Positions 11,521 through 23,479 of a stretch of DNA of 64,000 nucleotides are shown in pieces. The stretch's first letter is position 1. Every line of letters begins with the position of its first letter. Under the pieces are notes generated by a model. It did not search any database and was not told where the DNA came from. It worked only from the letters and a program-made list of their open reading frames with translations. Source of the stretch: Metallyticus violacea (lineage: Eukaryota > Arthropoda > Insecta > Mantodea > Metallyticidae); assembly GCA_030762175.1 (NCBI GenBank), contig CM060846.1, forward strand, positions 311,842,012 through 311,906,011, given 5' to 3'. Position numbers and translations under genes: made by a program.

Positions 11521-11800
11521 GGTTGATTTTATTTATGGACGCTCTTTAACATCTCAGGTCATCAGCGTCCCATTCAACTCAGGATGTGAAACAGCCGACA
11601 AATTTTGCTCAGAGGCCTCTCTTTCAGGCTTGAGGTTCTTTTTCGTGCCGTAAATGTACGACACGGCTTTATTTCCCTTCCGAAGGAAGCCATACTTAGG
11701 ATTTTTACGCCCGAAAAAATCCATCGGTCCTGGCCGGGTTCGAACCCGCGATCTTGGGTGTAGGAGGCAAGTATGGTAACCAATACACCACCAGGACCGA
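11521..11800 (-). repeat. tRNA-derived SINE, family A (copy 2)
   Basis: This is the best-preserved full-length family A copy. On the minus strand the head reads TCGGTCCTGGTGGTGTATTGG, the B box is a perfect GGTTCGAACCC, and the 3' of the head (CCAGGACCG) pairs with the 5' GGTCCTG as a tRNA acceptor stem would. The body and the tail CTGAGATGTTAAAGAGCGTCCATAAATAAA follow. The frames at 11554-11823 are SINE translations. Confidence 0.92.
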
Positions 11801-11979
11801 TTAAGATTGATTATTGAAAACATATTAATGCATTGTTATAAGAAATAACTTTGAGGATATAAACAAAATGAAGCAGATAATATGGGCTATATTTTTTACA
11901 ATAAACACAAATCAAAGCCATGGTTTATGTCAAAAAGATGGCTATTCATTTTTCAAATGTAACCGCTCATTAGTAACAG

Positions 11980-12419
11980 GATGAGGAATATCATCACAAC
12001 CATTCATTGCCTTTGTGAAGCAATAAAACCATTCTTCAGAAGTCTAACAGATGTCAACGTCATAGCAAAGTCTTTACTTGGACGAATCCAAAATCCCAAT
12101 GAAATGTTCAATAGTGCCATATGGACTAAAATGTCAAAAACTGTTTTGTAGGGTCAGAGGTGTTAAAATGGGGATTTATGACTCGGTTATTTAATTTACT
12201 GAGGGTAATATAGGCAACAATATGGTACTTGAACAGTTGGGCATTCAAATAGGCAGAAATGTTGTGTCGCAATTGACAGATTCACCTGGAAAAAAAAAAA
12301 AGCAAATTTTTGAAATGGGGAAACTTTCCAAAAGGGCATGGCAAGCTATGAGGAATGCTAAGCGTGGTAGAGAGGCTGAGCTTGGCCCAAGAATTTACTG
12401 GTGCAAAAATGTACGTTAA
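11980..12419 (+). pseudogene. decayed C-terminal region of an unclassified transposon-type protein
   Basis: Two frames give one consistent protein. First comes IKPFFRSLTDVNVIAKSLLG then RIQNPNEMFNSAIWTKMSKT and VFVGSEVLK (12030-12168); then, after a shift, KMGIYDSVI, a stop, TEGNIGNNMVLEQLGI (12167-12246) and a basic tail with KKARK/KRGREAE-like residues to 12419. The pattern GKTQN-NESFNSVIW-R-PK--FVG-ETL--GVYDAV--FN-GN-G---VL--LGI is one I know from repetitive, uncharacterised proteins in many invertebrate genomes, always next to transposon-like sequence. The frameshift and stop make this copy inactive. Its function and superfamily are unknown to me. Confidence 0.65.
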
Positions 12420-12528
12420 TTTTTCTCAAAATTAATTCTTTTTCTAAATATGTACTTTTTAAATTAATTTACATATTGTACATAAACATATTGGAACATA
12501 TACGGTTTTTTTACAAACATTTTTATAT

Positions 12529-12610
12529 CCAATGATATTTTTAACACTTTTTAATGACAAACATAATGGTAAACATTAATATCATAAACCAAAGTGTTAA
12601 AAATAATTGG
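12529..12610. repeat. inverted repeat / hairpin with CCAAT-type arms
   Basis: The arms TATTTTTAACACTTT (12536-12550) and AAAGTGTTAAAAATA (12591-12605) are perfect complements over 15 bp with a 40-nt loop. With a two-base gap the arms extend outward to CCAAT at 12529 and ATTGG at 12610. It could be a very short MITE or a stem-loop in the 3' region of the decayed element just upstream. Confidence 0.6.
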
Positions 12611-13399
12611 CCAGAATTACAACTTTTTCTGTCAACATACTTTTCATTGGGCCATTACTAAAACATGAGTGTAAATAATAAGCACAATTCCTTGTGTCAG
12701 TCAAAGTTCATCTCCATATATATTAAATAGTTTCTGAGGAAAAGGTACATAAGTTTGCCAAATGTAACATGTGCGATACAGGAACTACAGTGTTCCCTTA
12801 ACAAGTTATTCGCAGTATGCTTTATCTTTTGACGAACAAGTATTATTGGCCATTAATTACTTCAGCTTTTTTATTCTCAAGATTGCAGTTCAGTATGTCT
12901 GTAGATCCGGATATTTGTCGTTCCATATACCAGATGTAAAGTTTGGAAATAAAATCTATCGCTGTTTATTTAACTTAGGCATTAATTCACAATTCACTGT
13001 GCAGTATCAGACAAATTAAAAGAGGATGTTCAATAATTCAATATAAGTTTAGCAGCTATATCTTATAATTTAGTGGTAATGTAAGCAAAGATATTAGCTC
13101 TCAAAAGTATTGCAGCAAAACACAATGAAATACTCAAGATAACACCAGGAAAATCTCTGGTTTTTTAACTCATTTAATTAAAATAATTCTGAAACTAGAA
13201 TATAACCAAAAAGTGGGGAGCAATAATAGCAGTAATAGTGAATTGTTTTAAACCGTTGAATATCATAAAGAAACAAAAGTAACAAATGGAAACAAAATAA
13301 AAAGTATCCCAAAGTAATAAATATATTAAGGAATAATAAATAATATCAACAGCAAAGTAAATAGTACGGTATTTCCAGCTGGCTCCAAAGTGCAATAGA

Positions 13400-14130
13400 T
13401 ACGAGGTGTGTCAAGCTCTAATGTCTCCGATTGTTTTTCTCATAAACTATTTGCACCAAAAATTGAAACTTCTGTCACGTAATTTTCCTTCAGACGGCAA
13501 AGTCGACGCCACGATTCCATGGCGGCTGCGAACGCTTCTTTAGAATTCTGTTTTAATCACTGGAAAATAGCAGATGCAATAGCTGCCCGACTAGAGAATG
13601 TGCAAGCAAGGAGAGTGTATTTCATTGTCGTAAAAACAAAAAATCGCTAGGAACCAAGTCAGGTGAGTAGAGCGCATGAGAAACCACTTCGTGGTTGTTT
13701 TTACGAAGAAATTCTTGAATCATGTTCCCTCCCACCTGGGGGACACTCTCCACATTTTCAGGCCTTCATGCAGTAATGTGTGCACAGATCCCACGGAAAT
13801 GGCAAATTTGGAAGCGATATCTTTCACACGTAATCGGGGATCCTCCAAAACAGCTTTCTCCACTCGCGCAACCATGATGCCTGACAAGCTGGCGCGAGGC
13901 AGAGGTTGTTTCGGTTCGTTGTCACAAGACGTTCGGCCTTCTTTGAACTGTCGCACACAAGAACGCACATTTCTCACATTCAGGACACCATCACAACATG
14001 TCTCACTCAACTGGTGATGAACTTCAATGCGTGTCACATCACACAAGTGGAGAAAACGAATAATTACTAGCTGTTCTTGTAATTCTTAAGTATGAAAAAC
14101 ACTCCTCATTCTAGCTGCAGCCACTAGCGT
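13400..14130 (-). pseudogene. internally deleted mariner element (HTH joined to C-terminus)
   Basis: On the minus strand the N-terminal region begins near 14115 (MRSVFHT, stop, ELQEQL) and runs in one frame from 14046 to 13720. It shows NVRNVRSCVRQFKEGRTSC (first HTH; the usual W is C), MVARVEKAVLEDPRLRVKDI, ASKFAISVGSVHTLLHEGLK (second HTH) and RVSPRWE. It then jumps straight to an EFLRKN...EVVSHALYSPDL-PSDF-like block (13720-13640), the conserved segment near the third catalytic residue, and a decayed C-terminal tail. The central DD catalytic part, normally ~130 codons, is missing, so this is a deletion derivative. The terminus TACGAGGTGTGTCAAGCTC at 13402 looks like a mariner TIR; its partner at the other end was not identified. 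Confidence 0.8.
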
Positions 14131-14639
14131 ACTGTGCACCATACAGTGCTGCCGTTTCTGTCATGCATTTATAAAGAGTGCCAGCAAATTTTAAGTCAAA
14201 CTACATGTTTCTACCTGCTTCCAGTCCTAATAAAAATATTCGAAGGCCTTAGAATTTGTGCGCACCTTGTACTCCCAGTTATCAAGAAAACCTCTCAAAA
14301 GAATCTACTTGAATGCTCTTCCTCGATTCACTTTACTTAAAACAACAAACAGAAAAATAATATGAAATAAAAATAAAGTAACCTACGACATATAAAAATA
14401 GTAAAGCATTGATTTTGAACCACCAAATATTGAATTAAAAACAACGCAAAAATGTTATTGTCATTGAAATATGTGAACTAGCAAATGTCAGTCTGTTATA
14501 TATTTTGCGAATTATATGTTTAATATCAGCATACGCATGTTGTGTGTCTTAAAATGTACAGTAGAAACATTTATCTTCTCCTTTACATACACACCTTGAA
14601 AATGGCAAAACAAAAGTATCCGGATTAAGTTAAATGTCG

Positions 14640-14960
14640 AGAGCAGCCTTAGCCGTCTTGATTCGAAGAGAAACGAACTGTAACGATAATTTCCGACTCT
14701 TTGAAACAGCATTCCTTGTAGACTCCATGTAGCTGTGAGCTTTGTCTTATCGAGCAGTGTTAATTGGGAATGTGTGCGCCGCCTAACGAAGGCATTGATG
14801 TGGAGTGGTGAGAAAGACAACTGCAACTGTCTCAGCTTCTCAGATCAACCGGTGATTCCGTCGAGACTAATGGCTGTTAATGAAGCTATTGTCATTAATC
14901 GGCCTTGACAAGTTTTATACGCTTGCGTCCTTTTCTAGCAATGCTGCGATTGCATTGGGA
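14640..14960. promoter_or_regulatory. possible conserved non-coding element with TAAT cluster
   Basis: The block is GC-richer than its flanks and non-coding. At 14866-14902 it has ACTAATGGCTGTTAATGAAG and, just after, GTCATTAATCGG, that is, three TAAT homeodomain core sites within ~35 bp. This is only a motif-based suggestion; conservation cannot be judged from one genome. Confidence 0.25.
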
Positions 14961-15421
14961 AGAGAAATGGAGGCCCCCCACAATTTGTAATGCAATCAAT
15001 GTCTGGCTTTGTACTTCCTCCCTAGCCTATAGACCCTAGAGTATCAAATGTTATACACGTGGACCCTCGGTTTGGCTTATGGTTAAGCAGAGTGGAACGT
15101 GGTTACTGCTAGAAGGAGGGCCGCTCTTTCGCAGGATAGGTCTGCAGTATATGATTTTAAAAGTTTAAATAAATAAAATACCAGCAGTTGGCTTTGATAA
15201 CAAAAGAAACAAGCATCTTTACATCTAACAAGAAATACATTTATGGAATTAGGCCTACCCTATCTCGCCCATGCTAATTTTCCATAATTCAGGGGCACCT
15301 TTCTCAAAACTGGATTGAGATACCAACTTCAAATTTTTATCATATAAAAAGTTGTACCTTCCTTTATGATAATGAGGAGCGATTTTCTTAAATGTTAATT
15401 GGCTACCAAAATATGATTTTA

Positions 15422-15424
<3 letters not shown>

Positions 15425-15462
<38 letters not shown>
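15425..15462. repeat. (AT)n microsatellite
   Basis: About 19 AT dinucleotides, self-complementary. Confidence 0.95.
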
Positions 15463-15464
<2 letters not shown>

Positions 15465-15755
15465 GTTTTAATGAAATTGCTGCATTTTGAAACCTGTATG
15501 AGTTACAAAAACACCCGTCATATTTTTGTATCTCTATATTATGCAAACATGCTGTAGAATTTTATTTCATCATCTTTGATAGTGCTGGAGGAATATGCAT
15601 CAGAAGGTATAAAAAGGTCGAACTGAGAAAAATTGCATTAAAGTTTATAGTTGCACACTTACCTTGTTAATACTTGTTTAGAACTGCCCTGGTCCGTATT
15701 CGCCACTATCCTCATCCTCTCTGTTCTTCTTCTTGTTTCTTCTCTCCTATCTTGT

Positions 15756-15759
<4 letters not shown>

Positions 15760-15786
<27 letters not shown>
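15760..15786. repeat. poly(T) tract, 27 nt
   Basis: This is either a plain homopolymer or the A tail of a minus-strand retroposon. The sequence to its left is pyrimidine-rich (CTTCTTCTTGTTTCTTCTC) and not a recognised element. Confidence 0.9.
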
Positions 15787-16660
15787 CATTTCCTGCACCA
15801 TTCTCTATGCTTTATTGATACGTATGCGGTCCTGTTCTTGAAATTGCACTGTTGTGTTGTAATGGAGGTCTATTGACAGTTCACTGAAAACCCTAATTCT
15901 TCCTACATTCCCGGTGTTGAACGTTAAAACTGCATCAAATGCATAAGTTTAGCATATCAAGAACAGCAAACACTGTTTTTGACACACGAGTCTACAAAAT
16001 ATTGTTGTATTATTTGTTGACAATTAGTGTTTTTACATGCGGACATTTTTAGAACGTCAGGCTTAGACAGGTCTTGTTGCCTCCATCACTGTTAATGGAA
16101 GTTTATAATTTGTCTCTTGTCTGTTGTATTTGCACCAAGAGTCACAGCCATTGGAGCATAAACCATGTTGTAGTTATGATCAATTGATAGCTCATGAAAA
16201 TATGTGGCCAAAACTGCACGTCTCATGCTTTGAAGATCATGCATATTGCATGATATTGGCATCCCATAATAATTTTGCACTTTTTCAGTCATGCTATCTG
16301 TTAAGTCTTATTGCCCCTCCTAATCCTGTTCCATCTTACATTTTCTTCCCAACCATGTCTTTTTTTAATTTACGCAGATACGAATCTATACGTTCTTGAA
16401 CGTGGCCTATACATTCTAGTTTTTCAATATGTGGTTTTCTCCTTAGTGTTTACTTTCTACTACTCTCATGAAACATTTACTGTCTCCATTCCCTAAATAT
16501 TTACAATACTCTAGCCCTCTTTTCTCTACAGACCTTTGAAAACATTTGGGTGCTGTCAGAAAGATTTCAACTACATGACAGAGAGCACAGAAGGGGGCGT
16601 GACTACTATAAACTTATTAAATTTGGAGCATTAAATATTCGAATTTAGATTCCACCTTTC

Positions 16661-16790
16661 TATATGATATTTATAAGATATTAGAGATTCAAAAACAATA
16701 AAAATCTCAGTTATATTATTTCGTATTCCATAAGGTATTTATAAGAAATTAGAGATGCAAAAACAATAAAAATATCAATTATGTTATTTA
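16661..16790 (+). repeat. tandem duplication, period 68 bp
   Basis: The block ATTTATAAG-TATTAGAGAT-CAAAAACAATAAAAAT-TCA-TTAT-TTATTT occurs at 16669 and again at 16737 with few differences. It has two copies only and no coding potential. Confidence 0.8.
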
Positions 16791-16799
16791 GGCTCAATT

Positions 16800-18385
16800 T
16801 CACCTGCCTTACTCCCATTAAATTTAACATAATTTATTATGCAATACCCTTTCGTAGCTCTCTTTGCGCAGCATACTTAAGGTGCATGTTGTAAATCTAC
16901 CGGGTGAAACTTATTTGAGTGAGGAATATATTTATAAACCTGCCTTACCAACAAAAATCAATCCGTAGGTATTTGATTTATTTCTAACATCAGAAAATCC
17001 CCCTATTGTGTTGCCCCAAAGTCCTGGGCGCATATCACTTTGTATCAAAATGAAAAGCGAAATATTTCCCTTGCAGTATTACTTTCCTCTTGCTGTAATG
17101 TTATAAGAGCAATTTTATAATCATTTTTAACGCTAATAGCTTAAGGATTCCTCTTGGAAACTTTCTTGTACGTCAAGAAGCTTGAACAAGGGAATAGAAC
17201 TTGATGTGCTATACTTGCGTCAATTTACAAGGACAGTAATGAGGGTCTCGCCAGAGGCGAAGTAGCTAAAAACATACGATAGTACCAGCATGTGAGGGAG
17301 GTGAAAAGTATAAATCAATCAACATCTATGAAAGATCATAAAAGGTTGTGATTTACTACTTTGTGGGTGTGTCATGCGTAAACTGTGTGGGTTTTTCTTT
17401 CTCTTCCAAAGAGCACAGCTATTTTATTTACTTCGTATCATATAATACTCGAACAAGTCTAGCATGAAGAAGCCCAACAGAAAATAAAACTTATTACCAT
17501 CATTTCGAGAAAGAATTCTGATTTTAAATAAGCATAGTTTCCTTTTATATAAGAAATAATTTATGGCTATTAAATTTTCTATTGCGAATATTAAAAGTAC
17601 AATATTTAATTAAGAATTACTTGGAAACTTTGCAGGGCTGTAATATAGATATGTGGATATTTAATCTAATTTTCTTGTAGACTTACTAAAACAGAATAAT
17701 GCTCGTATGGCAGTAAAAGTAGGTTTTTCCCAGAGGTATTTTGAGATCCAGTACGCGAAAATAAGTTACTAAATATGCACTAGAAGAAATAGAGTGAAAA
17801 CAATTTATTGTTACATAAGCATTAAAGTTTAGGTTTACTGAAAATCCGCAGTTATCTGTAATAAAATAAAGAGAATTCTTAGCACATGGGGAGAAATGAA
17901 TGAGGAACCAAATTTAATAAAGACGTAATAGTCTCCTCATAGCAAGAAGCACAAGAAGATTATGCTACAAAATACTTTACATTTTATAATGAAGTTTATC
18001 GATTGACTTAATCGTGAGCAATGCCGTCATAATTATAAATAAGTCAAATACGCAGAGAATTTTTCAAAAATGTTGAACTGAATATGAAGAATCTTTGGGT
18101 GATTTCATGCAGTTGCATAGTATTTTAAAAATTGAACCTCAAACATGATGTACACATACACTGAGAGAAGAACCTAGCAGTGTATACAACACAGGTTTGG
18201 CAAACAAATCTGTTTTCTTCAGACCCTTGATTCCAAGTGTTTATTCGGTCAGTTCTTTACTAGCATCTTCTGTAATGGGGCTTTGTTCTCGAGGTTCTTA
18301 TTTGGGAAAGTTATTCCAATATTATTTACATACTAGCCCATAACTATTACACATTATTCATATATATATAATTCATATACACATT

Positions 18386-18435
<50 letters not shown>

Positions 18436-19080
18436 TGTTATTTCATTTCCTTTTACTAATATATTTCGTAATAAATGTGTAAAGGTAGTATTATTTATAA
18501 TTACACCATTATCTCCTTTGCTATGGTAAAACTTCTGGCAGCTTAAACCGCGTAAATAAATGAAATAATTTTGTCACTCTAAAGCATCACATGCAGAAGC
18601 TTTCTGCTACCTTATGTCACATCCAACTCCCTTCCTCTTTCCCAAACTTCAGTTATTGTCACCTCAGCGCAGTGTGCAGGTCGTAATTCCTGATGAGCGC
18701 TGTAAGGTTCTCGAGACATGGGGTCGTAATTATTTTATTTATTTACGCGAGATAAGCAGAAAAAATCTTACCATGACAAACTCCATTCACGAAAGCCTAC
18801 ACGAGTAGAAAAATATTCTTTGCTAATCTATAATATTTGCAGAATGTAGCTGCATATGGCTTCTGTATGTTTATTGAAAGTTCTGTCTTCATTTAATAAA
18901 TAAATAACTATTATTATTATCCCAAAATAAAAGTTCTTGACCACATTACTGAATTTTTTCAAGCTTTACTACGATATATGTGTTTTAATTCAAATTTATG
19001 GTAAACGTCTAAATACATACGCTGAGGTATTTTTTCTATGATAGGCTAGTTTTAAAAACTAATCCTATGTTGGACACGAA
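16800..19080. other. AT-rich intergenic spacer with one AT-repeat hairpin
   Basis: No gene recognised. A 76-bp AT-rich block at 18358-18433 is mostly (AT)n. The 64-codon + strand frame at 18614-18808 overlaps a slightly GC-richer patch but shows no motif or splice sites I would trust. Confidence 0.5.
18358..18433. repeat. (AT)n block
   Basis: ATATATATA, a short interruption, then about 21 perfect AT units. ATTCATATACACATTAACAT lies between the two AT runs. Confidence 0.9.
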
Positions 19081-19103
19081 AGAGACGGAGGAGAAATTTT
19101 TTG

Positions 19104-19228
19104 TACTCCCGCCTTGCTCAATGGCTAGCCGTTTGTGCCTACGCTCTGAATGGGAGCACCTTCGTGAGAAATGGGTGAGGTGAGGGAGATGCAGGGAAGG
19201 CAAGGATCTAGACGGGTTCCCTAATAAT
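19104..19228 (+). repeat. dispersed repeat F (copy 1)
   Basis: This matches the reverse complement of 26443-26560. Shared stretches are TAC-CC-GCCTTGCT, CCTACG, TGGGAGCACCT-CG-GAG, GATGGG-TGAG-T-AGGGA and ACGGGGTT-C-TAA. It has no coding potential. It is a moderately old interspersed element, probably a SINE or MITE body; the ends are not resolved. Confidence 0.55.
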
Positions 19229-19229
19229 G

Positions 19230-22110
19230 TTTACAGATAGAGCACGCCGAAGAAGACGGAAACCTCTTCCAAACCAGTCGCTGGGGCAGACACATTTCCA
19301 TGAGACAAGCCACTGTAACACCGCACATAACACTATCCCATCTCGTTTGTATTTTTTAATCTGCAAGTCCCAAACGTTACCAACTGAACCACGTAGGACA
19401 TGAAACCTACTTAATAAATAGTTTAATATCTCTTGGTTTTTATTACACCATTTTCTAATTGCTAAAAGTAAGAACTAACCTTTACTGCTTCTTCGTTTAA
19501 TAAAATGGTTATGCAGCCAATTCTGATTCAATTGCAACGGTCATTTGATACATTTTATGTTTCAGTTCTATCAGTAGAATTAACCATATTTAAACAGAAA
19601 TAAAAATTGTACGTATGCCAATCTACTTTTCTTTTTTCAAAACATAACAAAAATTAATTATAAAAGCGTTATTTCTAGAGTGTGAATGCAGCTCATCTCT
19701 TCCCAATTTAATAATGAAATTGCGCAGTTATAATTGCTTGCAATATCATAGTGAGAGCAGTATATTCAAATTGTTTAATAATATAAAGGCTGTTGCTTTA
19801 ACATTAATTTAAAATTATGCAATTCAGCATAAAACGCTACTTTCATGGCTAAACAAAATGTGGAGCGATGAAGTTATAATGTGACACACTAAACGAAAAA
19901 TTTTTCTCACAAACTGTTTGCAAATTATACGTTCCAACGAAGGAATTTGGTGCAGTTGTCAGAAGTGGGAAATACGTACTCCGCTGTAATTCACATACCT
20001 CTATTAAGAAAGTGTTGCAAACATGAATCATTTACCAGAAATGGGGAGGTGATCAGATGCACGATAGGTACCTTTGCACACTATATATAATTTTGATTAA
20101 AGTTGGCAGTAAATCTAGTTCTATGCTGTAGTTCGCTCTATCAACATTGCCTATGGTAAAAATGAGCGAAGATAGCATTACAACTTAAGAAGCACTAGAC
20201 TTGTTTCTGTCTGCAATTTTCGTTTTTAAAATTATATTATAGAAAAGTTATTAGTGTCCTGGAGTTTAAACTGCACATTCTTTCTAATCCTAAACCACTG
20301 GCATCTAGAAAGAGTTGTGTATTTTTCTGCAATATTAAACCCCCCCCCCTTTTAAGCACACAAGGTAATATCAAGACATTCATTAATAAACCTCCTGTTA
20401 GTTTATTTAAGGATTTCTTTTTGGATAACATATTGTTATGTTTTCATCAGTTTATTATATTGCTCTTCATTCAGATTAGGTCCATGAGCTAATTAGTTTC
20501 CTATTTCTCATTTTGTACACACTTTTACAGTTGGTAAACAGTTTCATTTTTTAAAAATGTTCCATAATTTTGGATTATCTTAACATAAATACCCTGAGAT
20601 TTTAGACAAAAATGTTCCAAAAACCTTGAGTTTTTTTATGCACTGAGTCATTTAAATGGGGAATGTATGTACCTTTAATAGGCAATACCCGCATTCTAGG
20701 AAAAAGTTTTCTAAACCTCACAGTTTCGACTTTTCAGAGTTTGAATTTCGCGCGTAATATATCACTACGGGTTCGTGTTTATCTTCTTCTGCCATTTTGT
20801 ATTATGTGCACACATAAACCAATAATTCACATTACATTTTCTGGCATGTTTTTAAATTTGTTTAACGTAATTGGAACTCAATAAAAAAACTTTTTAATTT
20901 TATGGATAATATGATTCACTTTAAGAATGGAATGTGGAGTTTCCATATAAATTGTAGTGTTTGGTTTGAATGCATAACAGGAACTATACTGTTTTATTTA
21001 CTTTGGTGTGAATTGCGTTTATCTGCAGAATTATTGGTTTAGTTATAGATACTCGTTTATTCTGTGCAATAGGGAAACAATGTATTCAGTGTCTAGCCGG
21101 TGGCGTAAACCTAAATGTCGAAAATGATAAGCTTATTGAAAAGGTGTACAAGAGGTAAGGCATAAAATCAAAATACTGGTAAAAGTTTGCACACTCTAAT
21201 TTGGCACAAGTGTTCAAAACAGAACTTTGTGCCTAAATCAAGAGTGTATGGCAACAGCTAATATTTTGGGGAGCTTAAAACGAATGCACTTGCCTGCCAG
21301 AAAATAAAAATGGACTTTATGTAAGAAAACTGTGTGAAGGCTTATACAGAATAAGTGATAAGTTCCATAGGAAAAGAAAAGACATGTAAAACATTTGCAG
21401 AAGAGAGGAAAAAAGGCAGATGTATGATACTGCGAAGCTTTGATACAGATGTTATAGCTTGAAAGCTGTTTAAACATAAAATTAGCGTTTACTCAATACT
21501 GCAGTTTTCAACATTCAAAACTCTCCTTGATCATAACTTTGATCTCATTGTCTTCAAAATTAGTGTACAGTGTAGTATATTTAATATTTTGTATTAATTT
21601 TGAGATGCATTGTAAGCTTGCACAGATATTTATTATCAAATATGAAAAAATTTCAAAGATTATGTATAAAATATTTTAATTGTGTAAATATATGAAAATT
21701 TAAAAAAATAATACAATGAACCCTATATATAATTAATATGAAAAAGTTTTAAAGTTATATCTTAAAAGAAAATTGCGAAAAACACATTTCAAAAATTTAA
21801 ATTTTTGTATATAAATGTCCTGTAATCTGAAAAATTTCACAGCAAATGGCTCAAAATTTCCCTATTATCTTTATTTTAACAATGATATTAAAAATACAAA
21901 ATATTACGTAAAATGAATAAAAAATTAGCAACAATTTAAAATTCAAAAAATTGTCCCGTTAAAAATTACTGAAGGGTTACATTGGAGACATTGAGTTACG
22001 CTGTTGTTCGACTGGAACTTCTCAAAAAGCATTGCTTTCAGAATGCAGTAAATTTCTATGTAGTAAAATATATTTATCAAATTAATTATGCTTGTAACTA
22101 AACTTCTTTA
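19230..22110. other. AT-rich intergenic spacer
   Basis: No element recognised. A C9 run lies at ~20341. Open frames up to 79 codons follow the background composition and have no motifs. Confidence 0.5.
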
Positions 22111-22116
22111 CAACAG

Positions 22117-22230
22117 TCTTTGGACACTATAGGATTTCACACCTATGGCAGTATCCGCGAACCCTTAAATCTTGTCAATGTGGATGATGGTTGCAACATT
22201 ATCCTGAGCCCGCACATTATGAAAGCTTCT
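22117..22230 (+). CDS. candidate internal exon, 38 codons, phase 0-0
   Basis: A pyrimidine-containing tract with a branch-point-like CTAAC/TAACTAA and then CTTCTTTACAACAG precedes the segment, and a perfect donor GTAAGT follows it. The 114 bases are open in the frame that starts with TCT and ends with TCT, so both boundaries fall between codons. The peptide runs LDTIGFHTYGSIREPLNLVN in its first half and VDDGCNIILSPHIMKAS in its second half. Codon third positions are clearly less AT-rich than the surrounding DNA (TAT GGC AGT ATC CGC GAA CCC). An in-frame stop lies just upstream of the acceptor (TAA near 22099), as expected for an intron. I do not recognise the domain. It could be an exon of a host gene with very large introns, or of an old transposon; no adjoining exon was identified. 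Confidence 0.4.
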
Positions 22231-22239
22231 GTAAGTCAG

Positions 22240-23431
22240 TGTTGTCTGCCAGGTCTAGAGGTTAAGTTTATACAAACATTCCTTCTAACGCTCTGTGCTG
22301 CTGCAGATTCTTTGTCACCTCATGTGGGATCATCATTACAAATCAAATAAATGCATTTCCTCCACAAAAAATAAGTAAAAAAATAATAATAACATGAACA
22401 TTTAAACATAGTTGCAATTATAATATACATCAATACAGAAATGTCATTCTTAATGTGTTCTAAATAATGTTATTATTATTTACTTACCAGTTAGAAACTA
22501 CCAGTAAAAAATCTTTAAAAGCAGTAACTGATTAATAATATGTGACGAATTTAAAAGTTAACTCTAACAAAAATAAGCTAATATTTTTTATCGTTGTGAA
22601 CGTGATGAAATTATGTTAAATAATACAATAGTTGAAAACATAATTTTTTAGGAATATATGTACACTAAAATTTGTCCTGGATTTCACGCGTTGGCTATAT
22701 ACGTTAAAAAGAGTGATTTTTGGATATATATTTACTTTAAGGTATCTAAACCTGTATTTCGTATTTAAACAATGAAGCTCTAAAACTGAAATAATGAAGT
22801 GTGTATTCGTTTTTATATTATTGCATTTGGGAAAGTGTAGTATTACTAACATGAACAGAAGTGGAGAAAAATAAAATTATTTTCATTTGAGAAATGTTAA
22901 ACCGCAATGAAAAGATTTTGCAACACTTTTAAAGGGGCTACTTTGGTATTTTCTCAGCGGTCCGCCACTCTAATCCTTATTTTTGAAAAAGGACTTCGGC
23001 TCAAATTATAAAATATTTTGGTGCGTTTTAAAATTGTGTGCTCCCTTTTAAATGTGTTTAACAACTATATATATAGTTAATATTGTAACTTCAAAAGATG
23101 GGAAGTTAGCTAATGCTTATGCTTATTCTTATAATGAAAGAGAAAATAACAACCATCACAGAATAAAGCTAAATTTTAAATCAACAGACAAATATCGTCA
23201 AATGAAACAGGTAATCGTGTGTAATAAATTACTTTTGTATTTAAAAACGTAAAGGTAGTAGTTTTAAGCTTAATCTAAATATCATACAATTGATAAATGT
23301 ATTTACATACTGGGTGAATTTTAAATAAATGTGTAAATATATGACAGTGTCATAAATTTGTACCAAATCGATTGACAGTAAATTATTACTATCATCATTG
23401 TTTTTGAAGGATAAAAATCAATTCACAACTT

Positions 23432-23479
<48 letters not shown>

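Noticed and set aside
11730..11800. Functional tRNA gene in the head of family A copy 2
   Set aside because: The acceptor arms pair and the B box is perfect, but the anticodon arm does not fold into a normal 5-bp stem with 7-nt loop, and the same head occurs in other copies attached to the SINE body.
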